Shown here: piece by piece, positions 1 to 12,107 of the stretch | Layout: each line of letters opens with the position of its first letter | How positions within the stretch are numbered: position 1 is the stretch's first letter | Assembly: GCA_016871915.1 (NCBI GenBank) | Contig: VHBP01000019.1 | Span: 1 to 43,283 of the forward strand | Source of the DNA: Gemmatimonadota bacterium | Lineage (GTDB): Bacteria > Gemmatimonadota > Gemmatimonadetes > Gemmatimonadales > Gemmatimonadaceae | Reading direction: 5' to 3' | DNA: 43,283 nt | Notes under the pieces: generated by a model | Database searches by the model: none | Seen by the model: the letters and a program-made list of their open reading frames with translations, nothing else | Told to the model about the DNA's origin: nothing | Made by a program: the position numbers and the translations under genes

Positions 1-98
1 GCCAGCAGGCACAAGAGGGAGGATCGATCCCCAGCGGTGAGGCGTCGGAGCACCGCATCCATCTCAGCGGGGCTCTGCGCTGACGTCAGCTCGGTCAT
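1..98 (-). CDS. Unidentified gene, 5' fragment
   Basis: Only the first 32 codons are inside the window; the gene runs off the left edge. It begins MTELTSAQSPAEMDAVLRRL and is hydrophilic, with no signal peptide. The ATG overlaps the stop of the lptA-like gene in an ATGA arrangement, the same coupling used throughout this cluster, which is the main reason to believe it. In many Gram-negatives lptB (the LPS-export ATPase) or rpoN follows lptA, but neither start resembles this one, and no Walker A motif is reached before the edge. I do not recognise the family. Confidence 0.5.
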   Translation of the reverse strand, partial: MTELTSAQSPAEMDAVLRRLTAGDRSSLLCLL

Positions 99-1477
99 GG
101 TACCCGCCGCCCGGAGACCGGGGTGGTTGAGGTCTTGGGGGCTGGAGGCTCGGACGCAGGTTCGAGATAGAGTCCCGAGGCACGATCCTGGACATCCACG
201 CGTACGACCTCACCCGCCTCGAAGCGAACCACGATGATCCGCCCGCGATTGTAACTCAGATTGGGACGGTCCTTCCCGCGCTCCGCCGACGCCAGTTGCT
301 GGAAGGCCCGTGCCGACCCGATGGCCTGCACCTCAGTGAGTCGCGTGGTGGACGCGGTGTCCGTGGGGGTTCGCGGGACGGTTTCGAAACGCGCGATCAC
401 CGTGTCCCCGGCGATCCAGTCGGGATCGGGTGAGGTGATGCGCGCGGTGTCGACCTCCGCTCGGGTCATCGCCCGTCCGAAGGCCTGCACCTGTTCGAGG
501 ATCTGCCTCGGCATGCGCATGTCGATCGAATCCGCCTCCATCTGCTGGCGCTGCGCCTCGGCGAACGCGCGCGTCCCCCACGCCATCACGTGGTCCATCT
601 GCTCATCTGCGATCCGCACGTCGACGGTATCACTTCGCAGGACCACGGAGTCCCCATCGACGCGGGCCTCACCAGCGGCAAGGACGCGCTCGAGCGCCTG
701 GGCCCGCGACCAGAGATCGATCTCACGTCCCACCATCGTGAACGCACGCTCCCCCGAGCCCATGATGCGCGGCGCCCGCCGGAGACGTACATGTTCCGTC
801 CCCTGATCCAAGAAGGCGGAGTCGGCGGTCGCTTGGAGATCATGCCGGTCCATGACGACGCGACCTCGTGCCCAGACCAAGGAGTCGTTCTCCGACCAGA
901 CCTCATCGGCTGTCACGTCCATGGAATCGGCGGGGCTTGCGGTGAGCCGCTCCGCGCGGACCTCATCGGTGCGCGCCGTCGCGAACCGGACCGTCGGCCG
1001 TCCCGGCGCACGCCATGACGTCACCGATCGCACGCCCGGACGCGCCCGAAGATAGGTCAGCTCGGGCCCCGCGAATCGTGCCCCCCCCAAGGAGGTTCCG
1101 CTGACCGCTCCCGCCGCGATCAGGCGCTCCGTCTCGAGAAAATATGTCATGCGATCGGCGTCAAGCCGCATCCGCTCATCGCGGTAGCGGACCTTCGAGA
1201 TCAAGATCAACTCCTTTCGATCGGCATAGTGCTCCGCACTGTCGGCTAACAGACGATTCCCCTGCCCACGACAGGTCGCGTCCACGCCGCCGCTGATGTA
1301 CGTGTACTTCGCGCCATCCGCCATCGTGGTGACCCGCATGGAGGTGGTCAACACTCCCTGGCGCACGACGCCGGTGAACTCCAGCACGCAGGGCCGCTTG
1401 GCGCCGGTCTGCGCGAAGGCCCCCGAGCCGCAGAGCGTCAGAGCACACCCCACCAGGAGCGGACGCAGACGACTCAC
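95..1477 (-). CDS. lptA: LptA/OstA-like periplasmic LPS-transport protein
   Basis: Probable periplasmic protein of the LPS transport bridge. Residues 1-22 form a signal peptide (hydrophobic core LLVGCALTL, likely cleavage after AFAQ). The mature part is a long series of short beta-strand-like units with recurring ADS/DAD and 'A-G-A-V' turns, as expected of the OstA/LptA beta-jellyroll. At 460 residues it is more than twice E. coli LptA (about 185) and nearer the long OstA-like proteins of Bacteroidetes. The start is GTG, overlapping the lptC stop (GTGA). Position directly after lptC and the Kdo genes supports the role; sequence similarity alone is weak, so another OstA-fold outer-membrane factor remains possible. 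Confidence 0.72.
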   Translation of the reverse strand: MSRLRPLLVGCALTLCGSGAFAQTGAKRPCVLEFTGVVRQGVLTTSMRVTTMADGAKYTYISGGVDATCRGQGNRLLADSAEHYADRKELILISKVRYRDERMRLDADRMTYFLETERLIAAGAVSGTSLGGARFAGPELTYLRARPGVRSVTSWRAPGRPTVRFATARTDEVRAERLTASPADSMDVTADEVWSENDSLVWARGRVVMDRHDLQATADSAFLDQGTEHVRLRRAPRIMGSGERAFTMVGREIDLWSRAQALERVLAAGEARVDGDSVVLRSDTVDVRIADEQMDHVMAWGTRAFAEAQRQQMEADSIDMRMPRQILEQVQAFGRAMTRAEVDTARITSPDPDWIAGDTVIARFETVPRTPTDTASTTRLTEVQAIGSARAFQQLASAERGKDRPNLSYNRGRIIVVRFEAGEVVRVDVQDRASGLYLEPASEPPAPKTSTTPVSGRRVP

Positions 1478-2028
1478 GAATCGTCCGGGAGAGTGAAGGT
1501 CCCGCCCTTCCCACTGCGTATCCGAAGCACCTCGATCGCACTCAGGCTCGGGTCCGTCCGGAAACCTATCCCGCGCATCTCTCGCTCCCCTGGCTCGGTG
1601 AGTACGAACGACGAATCGGAGTAGACCTGATTCGACGACCGGTCATACCGGATGTACGGGGTCCGCAACACCCGGCCATCGACCGAGGTGATTACCACAT
1701 CGCCGAAGGCCTCGAGGGTGCTCGTGCGCGTATCGAACGTCCCGCGCTGGGAGGTCGCCGTCGCCGCCTTGGCCCCGGTCGCACCGAAGAAATCCCCGGT
1801 CACGCGCAGCAGGACGATCTTCGTGTTCTGGTTCTGGAAGAGCGCTGTGTCCGCGAAGATCTCCGCGCGAAGCAGCCCCCCATCGGTCACCAGCGTCCGG
1901 AAGCCGAAGGCCACCTGGTCCGCCGTATCGAGCAACCCGCCTGAGACCGCCGAGGAGGTGCGATCCTCCCCGCGACCACAGGCCGCCCCGAGGAGCGATG
2001 CGACCAGCAAGAGTCCGTGGAGACGCAT
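1474..2028 (-). CDS. lptC: LptC-like LPS export protein
   Basis: Probable LptC, the membrane-anchored periplasmic component that passes LPS from the LptBFG transporter to LptA. The N-terminus has a hydrophobic segment ending in LLGAAC (Cys17), lipobox-like although Gly rather than Leu/Val/Ile sits at -3, so a lipoprotein anchor is likely but not certain. The body (about residues 35-175) shows features of the LptC/YrbK fold: a 'FADTALF' strand, a 'DTRTSTLEAFGDVVI' segment and a 'RTPYIRYDRSSNQVYSD' segment typical of OstA-like jellyrolls. Length 184 aa fits LptC (about 190). Its ATG shares one base with the kdsD stop (TGATG), and it overlaps the lptA-like gene downstream. Confidence 0.8.
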   Translation of the reverse strand: MRLHGLLLVASLLGAACGRGEDRTSSAVSGGLLDTADQVAFGFRTLVTDGGLLRAEIFADTALFQNQNTKIVLLRVTGDFFGATGAKAATATSQRGTFDTRTSTLEAFGDVVITSVDGRVLRTPYIRYDRSSNQVYSDSSFVLTEPGEREMRGIGFRTDPSLSAIEVLRIRSGKGGTFTLPDDS

Positions 2029-2993
2029 CAGGCGGCCCCCGCACGCAGGAGATCATGCAGATGCACCACACCGACGATCCGTCGCGACCCATCGAGGACG
2101 GGGACCGCGACGACACCCTTGGTCTCCATCAGATGCACGGCGGCGCTGGCCAAGGCATCCGCATCGATCACCTTCGGTGTGCGATGCATGACCTCAGCGA
2201 CCGGGATCGCGAAGATCTCCCGGCCGGACTCCATCAGACGCGAGAGATCGCCGGTGGTGATCACGCCAAGCAGCTGCTGTGCCGCGTCAGCGATCAGGCA
2301 GATCCCGCGTCGCTTCGCCAGCTCGACCACCGCCTCCCGCATCGTCGTTGCGAGCGGAAGGATGGGAAGATCCTCAGATACCATCACATCGCGGACGCGA
2401 AGCAGGAGCTTCCGTCCCAACGCACCACCGGGATGGAACCGCGCGAAGTCCTCGCGCCGGAATCCCTTGGCCTCGAGGAGTACGACAGCCAGCGCGTCGC
2501 CGAGGGCGAGGGCGAGCGTGGTGCTCGTCGTGGGCGCGAGATCGTGTGGACAGGCTTCCTCACGCACGGCGGCATCGAGCGCGACGCGCGCATGCCGGCC
2601 CAGGGTGGAGTCGACCGTTCCCGTGATCGCGATCGTCGGGACGCCAAGCCGCGTGAGCTGCTCCATCAACGGGAGGAGCTCAAACGTCTCGCCACTCTTG
2701 GAAAGGAGGATCGCCACATCGTGGGCGCCGACGATCCCTAGATCACCGTGCAGACTCTCCGTCGGGTGCAAGAAGGTCGCGGGGGTCCCCGTGCTGGTGA
2801 GGGTCGCGGCAATCTTCCGCCCGATCAGTCCCGACTTCCCGACGCCAGAGACGATAACGCGTCCCGTGCAGGCGTGCAGGAGCTGGACGGCATGCGCGAA
2901 GGACGCATCCAGGCGTTCGGCGGCGACCGCGACCACGTCGCGCTCGAGCTCGAGGACCTGCCGCCCGCGGGCGATCATCTGCTCCACGTTCAT
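2028..2993 (-). CDS. kdsD: Arabinose-5-phosphate isomerase KdsD (KpsF/GutQ family)
   Basis: Cytoplasmic aldose-ketose isomerase converting D-ribulose 5-phosphate to D-arabinose 5-phosphate, the first step of Kdo synthesis. An N-terminal SIS sugar-isomerase domain (about residues 35-170) carries GVGKSG (50-55, with the active-site Lys53) and HPTESLHGD (76-84). The family hallmark FHPGGALGR lies at 186-194. Two CBS repeats follow (about 200-260 and 265-321), usual for KdsD. Length 321 aa is near the E. coli enzyme (328). The ATG overlaps the kdsC stop by 4 nt (ATGA), so the two steps are likely translationally coupled. Confidence 0.97.
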   Translation of the reverse strand: MNVEQMIARGRQVLELERDVVAVAAERLDASFAHAVQLLHACTGRVIVSGVGKSGLIGRKIAATLTSTGTPATFLHPTESLHGDLGIVGAHDVAILLSKSGETFELLPLMEQLTRLGVPTIAITGTVDSTLGRHARVALDAAVREEACPHDLAPTTSTTLALALGDALAVVLLEAKGFRREDFARFHPGGALGRKLLLRVRDVMVSEDLPILPLATTMREAVVELAKRRGICLIADAAQQLLGVITTGDLSRLMESGREIFAIPVAEVMHRTPKVIDADALASAAVHLMETKGVVAVPVLDGSRRIVGVVHLHDLLRAGAA

Positions 2994-3576
2994 GCCTCAC
3001 GCTCCCGACTCGCGACATACGCCTCGACCTGCGTCACCCATTCGCCGCGGGCCGTGAGGAGGAGCTCCACGAACTCGCGCACCGCCCCCGCCCCGCCATG
3101 CCGCGTCAGCTGCACCGACGCCACGCGCCGCACTTCGGCGGTCGCATTCCCGACGCAGACCGGAAGCCCTACACGCCGCAGCACACCAAGATCCGGGAGA
3201 TCATCCCCGACGAACGCGACCTCGTCCCACGAGAACCCGAGCCGTTCGATCAGCGCGGCGAGTGCCGGCACCTTGCGGGCGTGTCGATCCTGGATCACAT
3301 CATCCACGTGGAGCTCTTCGGCCCGGAGCGCCACGCTCTGCGACTCACGGCCGGTGATGATCGCGGTCCGAATCCCCGCCTGACGGAGGAGCACCACGCC
3401 GAGTCCGTCCTGGATATCGTAGCGCTTGAGTTCTACGCGGGAGCCGGCGGCATCGCCGAGGATGATCCCGCCGTCGGTGAGGACGCCGTCCACATCGAAG
3501 CAGACGAGCCGGATCCGCCGCGCGAGTGCGGGAGTGATCGCGGCCGTCGCCGACGCGGGGGCCGGTGAGGTCGCGC

Positions 3577-3580
<4 letters not shown>
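2990..3580 (-). CDS. kdsC: Kdo-8-phosphate phosphatase KdsC
   Basis: HAD-superfamily phosphatase removing the phosphate from 3-deoxy-D-manno-octulosonate 8-phosphate. The nucleophile motif is FDVDGVLTDG with Asp29 and Asp31; Lys103 and the acidic GDDLPD (Asp126/127) complete the HAD active site, and there is no cap domain, as in KdsC tetramers. Length 196 aa is typical (188 in E. coli). The first 20 residues are Ala/Ser/Pro-rich and lie before the fold. The ATG overlaps the kdsA stop (ATGA), placing it between the enzymes just before and after it in the broader Kdo pathway. Confidence 0.96.
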
Positions 3581-6823
<3,243 letters not shown>

Positions 6824-6872
6824 GAGGGCCTCACCGAGAGGGGCCGCGCGGACGCAAAATCCACGCCAGAGC

Positions 6873-6900
6873 AATCTATGGTCCGCTAGCGGACTTACAA
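6873..6900 (-). promoter_or_regulatory. Candidate sigma-70 promoter of kdsB with palindromic spacer
   Basis: On the minus strand TTGTAA (6900-6895, 4 of 6 matches to -35) and TAGATT (6878-6873, 4 of 6 to -10) are separated by 16 nt. Transcription would begin near 6866, leaving a leader of about 43 nt to kdsB. The spacer contains the perfect 14-bp palindrome GTCCGCTAGCGGAC (6881-6894), where a dimeric repressor or activator could bind. No run of T follows the palindrome on either strand, so it is not an intrinsic terminator for xerD. Both assignments are pattern matches only. Confidence 0.5.
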
Positions 6901-6924
6901 GAGCGAACGCCCCTCTGGAGCCCC

Positions 6925-7833
<909 letters not shown>

Positions 7834-7838
7834 CCCGC

Positions 7839-8474
7839 TCACCGCCGGTGGCGACGCCGCCACCAGATCACCCCACCGACCCCGACCAGCACGAGGGCGA
7901 CGATCGACGCACCCGTCCCCATCTCGCGCAGCACCCGTGTCACGGTGGCCTGGACCACCGCCCAATCGCTCCCCATCCGGAAGGAGAGCCAGGTGATGGT
8001 CCCATACCAGACAGTGGAGACCGCGGTGAGGATCGCGGCGACCTCCCAGAAGGGGATGCGCAGGACACCTGCAGCCGCCGGGACCACGGCCCGCAGCCCA
8101 GGCACCATGCGGGCGACGAGCAGGGCGATCCACCCGTACTTCCGATAGGCGTCCTCGACCTTCCCCTCAGCCGCCTCCATCCCTTCGCCCGTCTTCTGGA
8201 AGCCGATCTCCTCGATCGTATGCGTCAGACGGGTCGGACCGAATCGGATGCCCAGGTACCAGAGCGTGAGCGCGCCACTCACACTACCGACCACGACGGC
8301 GATCATCGTCGGCGGGAAGAGCCCCCCGGCGCGCGCCGCGAGGAAGGCGAAGAACGCCGTGGCGATGTCGCCCGGCACGATCGGCAGGAGTCCCTCAAGA
8401 TACGAGGCGACGAAGATCAACGCGTAGAGCGCGACGGGGGGGATCCCGTCGAAGTACGCGAAGAACTGTTCCAT
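7839..8474 (-). CDS. DedA family membrane protein
   Basis: Inner-membrane protein of the DedA/SNARE-associated (VTT) superfamily; members act in membrane homeostasis, and some are undecaprenyl-phosphate or phospholipid flippases. The conserved first re-entrant region YLEGLLPIVPGD supplies the acidic pair (Glu and Asp) essential in E. coli DedA proteins. The later ARMVPGLRAVVPAAAG supplies the two essential arginines. Hydrophobic segments lie near residues 12-50, 55-75, 118-140, 140-165 and 185-203, ending in a basic tail WWRRRHRR. Length 211 aa is usual. It sits 4 nt after ispF and 5 nt before xerD. Substrate cannot be inferred from sequence. Confidence 0.92.
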   Translation of the reverse strand: MEQFFAYFDGIPPVALYALIFVASYLEGLLPIVPGDIATAFFAFLAARAGGLFPPTMIAVVVGSVSGALTLWYLGIRFGPTRLTHTIEEIGFQKTGEGMEAAEGKVEDAYRKYGWIALLVARMVPGLRAVVPAAAGVLRIPFWEVAAILTAVSTVWYGTITWLSFRMGSDWAVVQATVTRVLREMGTGASIVALVLVGVGGVIWWRRRHRR

Positions 8475-8478
8475 GGGA

Positions 8479-8970
8479 CTACGGGGTGAGGCGAGCGAGC
8501 GTCGCGACGGCCATGCAGGCGATCCCCTCGCCGCGGCCGATGAACCCCATCCCCTCGTTGGTCTTCCCCTTGATCATCACGTCGGCGGCGGGGATCCCGA
8601 GCGCCTCCCCCAGCCGCTCCCGGATCGCCGGTCGATGCGCCCCGACCTTCGGCGTCTCCGCGATCACCGTGAGATCGCACTGCACCGGGGCCCACCCCGC
8701 CGCGCGCACGCGCGCCACGGCCAGACGGAGCATCTCGATGCTGTCGCGGTCCTTGTTCTCGGCGGCCGTATCGGGGAACATCTCGCCGATGTCGCCGAGC
8801 CCCGCCGCGCCCAGCAGGGCGTCGGTGAGCGCATGGCAGGCCGGATCGGCATCGCTATGCCCGGTACACCGCACCGTCGCCGGGATCAGCACGCCGCCCA
8901 GCAAGACGCCATGCCCCGCCACGAAGCGGTGCGAGTCGTAGCCGATTCCGACGCGCATGGGAGCTGACAT
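8479..8970 (-). CDS. ispF: 2-C-methyl-D-erythritol 2,4-cyclodiphosphate synthase IspF
   Basis: Fifth step of the non-mevalonate (MEP) isoprenoid pathway, cyclising CDP-methylerythritol 2-phosphate with loss of CMP. Metal ligands Asp12, His14 (GYDSHRF) and His46 (DADPACHAL) are present, as is the C-terminal KGKTNEGMGFIGRGEGI region. Length 163 aa fits the family (about 159). Two ATGs are possible: 8970, used here and 8 nt after the mqnC stop, or 8958 (MRVGIGYDSH), which begins right at the fold; neither has a clear Shine-Dalgarno. Placement beside menaquinone genes is sensible because menaquinone needs an isoprenoid tail. Confidence 0.97.
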   Translation of the reverse strand: MSAPMRVGIGYDSHRFVAGHGVLLGGVLIPATVRCTGHSDADPACHALTDALLGAAGLGDIGEMFPDTAAENKDRDSIEMLRLAVARVRAAGWAPVQCDLTVIAETPKVGAHRPAIRERLGEALGIPAADVMIKGKTNEGMGFIGRGEGIACMAVATLARLTP

Positions 8971-8978
8971 CGGGGCGC

Positions 8979-10025
8979 TCAGGCGGCCACCGTCTCGGGG
9001 GTCACCGGGATCAACGAGTAGTCCTGGAACCGCCGCCGCGGCGTGAACCCCGCCTCACTAATCAGCCGCTCCATCTCGTCGGTCGTCGTGCGATAGGTCG
9101 TGTTCGCCGCCGAGACCACATTTTCCTCGAGCATCAGCGAGCCGAAGTCGTTGCACCCGTAGTGCAGCGCGGTCTGGCCGACCTTCATCCCCATCGTCAC
9201 CCAGCTCGCCTGGATGTTCGGGATCGAGTCGAGCACGGTGCGCGCGAAGGCCGTCGTGCGGAGGTACTCCACCGCATCGGTCTTCGGCATGTGGCTCATC
9301 TCCGGCGTGTTCTCCGGCTGGAGCGGCCAGCAGATGAAGGCGGTGAAGCCCTTGGTGCGGTCCTGTACCGCCTTCAGCCGCAGTAGATGCTCGATGCGCT
9401 CCGCCATCGTCTCGCCGATCCCGTACATCATGGTGCATGAGGTCCTGAGCCCCTCGCCATGCGCGATCTCCATCACCTCGAGCCAGCGGTCCGCACCCGC
9501 CTTCTTCTTGGCGACGTTGTCGCGCACGCGCTGCACGAGGATCTCACCGCCCCCGCCCGGGATGGAATCGAGCCCTGCCTTCACCAACTCCTGGATCACG
9601 GTCCGCGCATCCATGCGGTAGAGCGTCGCCCAGAAGTCGACCTCGCTCGGCGAGAAGCCGTGTACGTGGATCGGATGATTCCGCTTGATGTACCTGAGGA
9701 GCTCGAGGTACCACTCGAACGGGATGTACGGGTTGTGCCCGCCTTGGATCAGGATCTGCACCCCGCCCAACGCCTTCACCTCATCGATCTTCGCGCCGAT
9801 CTCCTCGTAGCTGAGGGTCCACCCCTCGCCATCCTTCGGGCGACGGTAGAAGGCGCAGAAGCCACAGTCAGCGACACAGACGTTGGTATAGTTGATGTTC
9901 CGATCGACGATGTACGTGACGACGGGCTCGGGATGGAGCCGACGACGCACCGCATCGGCGTCGGCCCCGAGCTCGAGGAGCGGGGCCTTCGTGTAGTAGT
10001 CGAGGAGATCGGATTCGTAGGACAT
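8979..10025 (-). CDS. mqnC: Cyclic dehypoxanthine futalosine synthase MqnC
   Basis: Radical-SAM enzyme of the futalosine menaquinone pathway that cyclises dehypoxanthine futalosine. The [4Fe-4S] ligands are canonical CX3CX2C: Cys50, Cys54 and Cys57 within NYTNVCVADCGFCAFYR, a sequence typical of MqnC. GGVQILIQGG, the HGFSPSE segment and SIPGGGGEI further match the family. Length 348 aa is usual. A 48-nt gap separates it from mqnA, while ispF follows after 8 nt. It is the normal counterpart to the odd cluster motif in the nearby MqnE. Confidence 0.96.
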   Translation of the reverse strand: MSYESDLLDYYTKAPLLELGADADAVRRRLHPEPVVTYIVDRNINYTNVCVADCGFCAFYRRPKDGEGWTLSYEEIGAKIDEVKALGGVQILIQGGHNPYIPFEWYLELLRYIKRNHPIHVHGFSPSEVDFWATLYRMDARTVIQELVKAGLDSIPGGGGEILVQRVRDNVAKKKAGADRWLEVMEIAHGEGLRTSCTMMYGIGETMAERIEHLLRLKAVQDRTKGFTAFICWPLQPENTPEMSHMPKTDAVEYLRTTAFARTVLDSIPNIQASWVTMGMKVGQTALHYGCNDFGSLMLEENVVSAANTTYRTTTDEMERLISEAGFTPRRRFQDYSLIPVTPETVAA

Positions 10026-10073
10026 GCGCAGGATCGCTGAGATGGACGGTGTCGCGGGTGACGCTCTCGAATA

Positions 10074-10934
10074 CTACCCCGCCCGCCGCGTGGCAGGCAG
10101 GAACGCCAGTCGGCCCTTCGGGACCTTCCCCGCGAGCTCGAGCCGGCGGAAGAACTCGGTGAGCCCCTCGAGGTCGCGCAGGCCAAGCCGCCAATCGAGG
10201 CCGTCGAAGTACCGGCGGCACTCGGCGACCGGGACCCCGGTCACCTCGGCGGCCTGCGTGGAGAGGAGGTCGAGATGCCGGACGCCCCACTCGCGTGAAC
10301 GGATGAGCGAGGCATGGACCGCCAAGGCCTGCTCCACCGGCGTGGTCCGCTGCGCCACCCAGACGGCGAAGACGAAGGGGAGCCCCGTCCACTCCCGCCA
10401 GACCGCGCCGAGGTCGTAGACGTGCGGGTAAGCCCGACCGTGGGCCTCGGCGAGCGGATGGCCCGGGCTCTGCAGCATGAGCGCGGCATCCCCGATCACG
10501 AGGCGGGCCACGCAGGGGTCGCCACCGTCACGCGCGATGGCATCGGCCTCCGCATCGCCCGGGACGAAGACCGGCTCCGACTTCCAGACATGCGTGAAGA
10601 GCAGCTCGAGCAGATGCACCGAGGTCATCGAGCTGCGGCTCACGAGCACGCGCTGGCCGGAGAGCGACTCCGCCGGCACGCTCGAGAAGAGGAGCACGCT
10701 CCGCACCGGTCCATCGCAGGAGATCGCGAGATCGGGGAGGAGGAGATAGCGCTCGGAGTCGCGAGCATACTCCACCGCCGAGACCACGGAGACGTCGAGC
10801 GTCCCCTTGGCCATGCGCCGATTCAGCGCCGTCGGGACCCCATCGACCAGCGTCGCATCCAAGGGCACCAGCCCACGGTCGATCGCCCCGTAGACGGGAT
10901 AGGTGTTGATGTAGGGGATGCGGCCGACGCGCAT
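10074..10934 (-). CDS. mqnA: Chorismate dehydratase MqnA
   Basis: First step of the futalosine pathway: removes water from chorismate to give 3-[(1-carboxyvinyl)oxy]benzoate. It has the MqnA/MqnD periplasmic-binding-protein-like fold, recognised from GRIPYINTYPV at the N-terminus, DVSVVSAVEYARD, the SRSSMTSVHLLELL segment and LVIGDAAL. Length 286 aa is typical. The ATG at 10934 shares one base with the mqnE stop (TGATG); a GTG directly before it is possible and would add one residue. Coupling to mqnE is logical, since MqnE uses the MqnA product. Confidence 0.95.
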   Translation of the reverse strand: MRVGRIPYINTYPVYGAIDRGLVPLDATLVDGVPTALNRRMAKGTLDVSVVSAVEYARDSERYLLLPDLAISCDGPVRSVLLFSSVPAESLSGQRVLVSRSSMTSVHLLELLFTHVWKSEPVFVPGDAEADAIARDGGDPCVARLVIGDAALMLQSPGHPLAEAHGRAYPHVYDLGAVWREWTGLPFVFAVWVAQRTTPVEQALAVHASLIRSREWGVRHLDLLSTQAAEVTGVPVAECRRYFDGLDWRLGLRDLEGLTEFFRRLELAGKVPKGRLAFLPATRRAG

Positions 10935-12103
10935 CACGCGGCCTGGTCCGCCGGCTCGTCGAAGCGCCGGATGATCCGATAGAAGCTGTCCCGCTCCGCG
11001 GGGATCTTCCCCGCCCCGCGGATCAGCGCGAGGATCTCGTCGAGCGACATCGCCTGGCGCGTCTGCGCCCCGACCGCGTGATAGATCTTCTCGCGGACCA
11101 CCGTCCCCTCGAGGTCATTGACGCCGTAGTGCAGCCCGAGCTGCGAGAGCGCCGGCGTGACCATGATCCAGTGACTCTTCACATGGTCGAAGTTGTCGAG
11201 GAAGAGCCGTCCGATCGCGAGCATCTTGAGATCCTCGACCCCCGACGTGGCGGTGCCGCGACGGCCGAGCTTCTCCCCGAGGACGTTGTCGTCGGGGTGA
11301 TAGGCGAGCGGGATAAAGGCGAGGAAGCCCCCGGTCTCGTCCTGGAGCGAGCGCAGCATCGCCATGTGCTCGATGCGGTCCTCGTAGGTCTCGATATGCC
11401 CGTAGAGGAGCGTGCAGTTCGAGCGGATTCCCAATCCATGCGCCGTCCGGTGGACGCCGATGTAGTCGGCCGCCCCCAGCTTCTTGTTGGCGATCTCCTC
11501 CCGCACCGCGGCGCTGAAGGTCTCGGCCCCGCCGCCAGGGAGCGTGTCGAGCCCCGCCTCCTTGAGCGCGCTCAGGACCTCGGCCCAGCTCATCTTCTCG
11601 ATCCGCGCGATGTGCGCGATCTCGACCGCCGTCAGCGCCTTGATGTGCACGTGGGGCATCTCGGTCTTCAGCGCGCGGAAGATCTCTTGGTAATAGGCGA
11701 GCCCCGCCTTCATGTCGAGCCCACCGACGATATGAAACTCGCGCGTCATCCCACCGTTGCCCGTCCGAGCCTCCTGCAGCACCTCATCGAGGGTGTAGCG
11801 ATACGCCCCCTCCTCCTTCGGCAACCGGGCATAGCCGCAGAAGACGCAGGTGGTGCGCAGGGTGCAGATGTTGGTCGGGTTGATGTGCTGGTTCGCGGCG
11901 AAGGTCACCACGTCGCCATGCTTGGCGTGGTTCACCGCGTCCGCAAGCAGGCCGATCCCCGTGAGATCCGTCGAGCGAAAGAGGGCCAACCCGTCGGCAG
12001 TCGAGAGCCGTTCCCCTGCCGCGATCTTCTCGGCGACCCGTCGCACGACGGGATCCGAGAGGCGCGTGAGGGGGAGCTGGAGACCCGTCACCACCGCGCT
12101 CAT
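10934..12103 (-). CDS. mqnE: Aminodeoxyfutalosine synthase MqnE, atypical cluster motif
   Basis: Radical-SAM enzyme joining the MqnA product to the adenosyl group of SAM to form aminodeoxyfutalosine. Family features include the FAANQHINPTNIC lead-in, the REFHIVGGLDMK region, LDTLPGGGAETF, the YGHIET segment and LGLHYGVNDLEGTVV. The iron-sulfur ligands are unusual: Cys80, Cys86 and Cys89 are spaced CX5CX2C (CTLRTTCVFC), whereas MqnE is expected to have CX3CX2C. The reading frame is clean through the motif, so this is not a simple frameshift. The ATG at 12103 follows GGGTGAGG; a GTG one codon earlier is possible. It lies 4 nt after fabF. Confidence 0.93.
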   Translation of the reverse strand: MSAVVTGLQLPLTRLSDPVVRRVAEKIAAGERLSTADGLALFRSTDLTGIGLLADAVNHAKHGDVVTFAANQHINPTNICTLRTTCVFCGYARLPKEEGAYRYTLDEVLQEARTGNGGMTREFHIVGGLDMKAGLAYYQEIFRALKTEMPHVHIKALTAVEIAHIARIEKMSWAEVLSALKEAGLDTLPGGGAETFSAAVREEIANKKLGAADYIGVHRTAHGLGIRSNCTLLYGHIETYEDRIEHMAMLRSLQDETGGFLAFIPLAYHPDDNVLGEKLGRRGTATSGVEDLKMLAIGRLFLDNFDHVKSHWIMVTPALSQLGLHYGVNDLEGTVVREKIYHAVGAQTRQAMSLDEILALIRGAGKIPAERDSFYRIIRRFDEPADQAA

Positions 12104-12107
12104 CACC

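Noticed and set aside
1-98. Left-edge fragment as lptB
   Set aside because: No LptB-like start or Walker A motif is visible in the 32 residues available.
6881-6894. Palindrome as intrinsic terminator of xerD
   Set aside because: The stem would be only about 5 bp with a 4-nt loop and no T run on either strand.
7834-8133. Extended N-terminus of xerD across dedA
   Set aside because: One hundred extra residues without similarity, antiparallel in meaning to a clear dedA gene; the ATG at 7833 gives normal Xer length.
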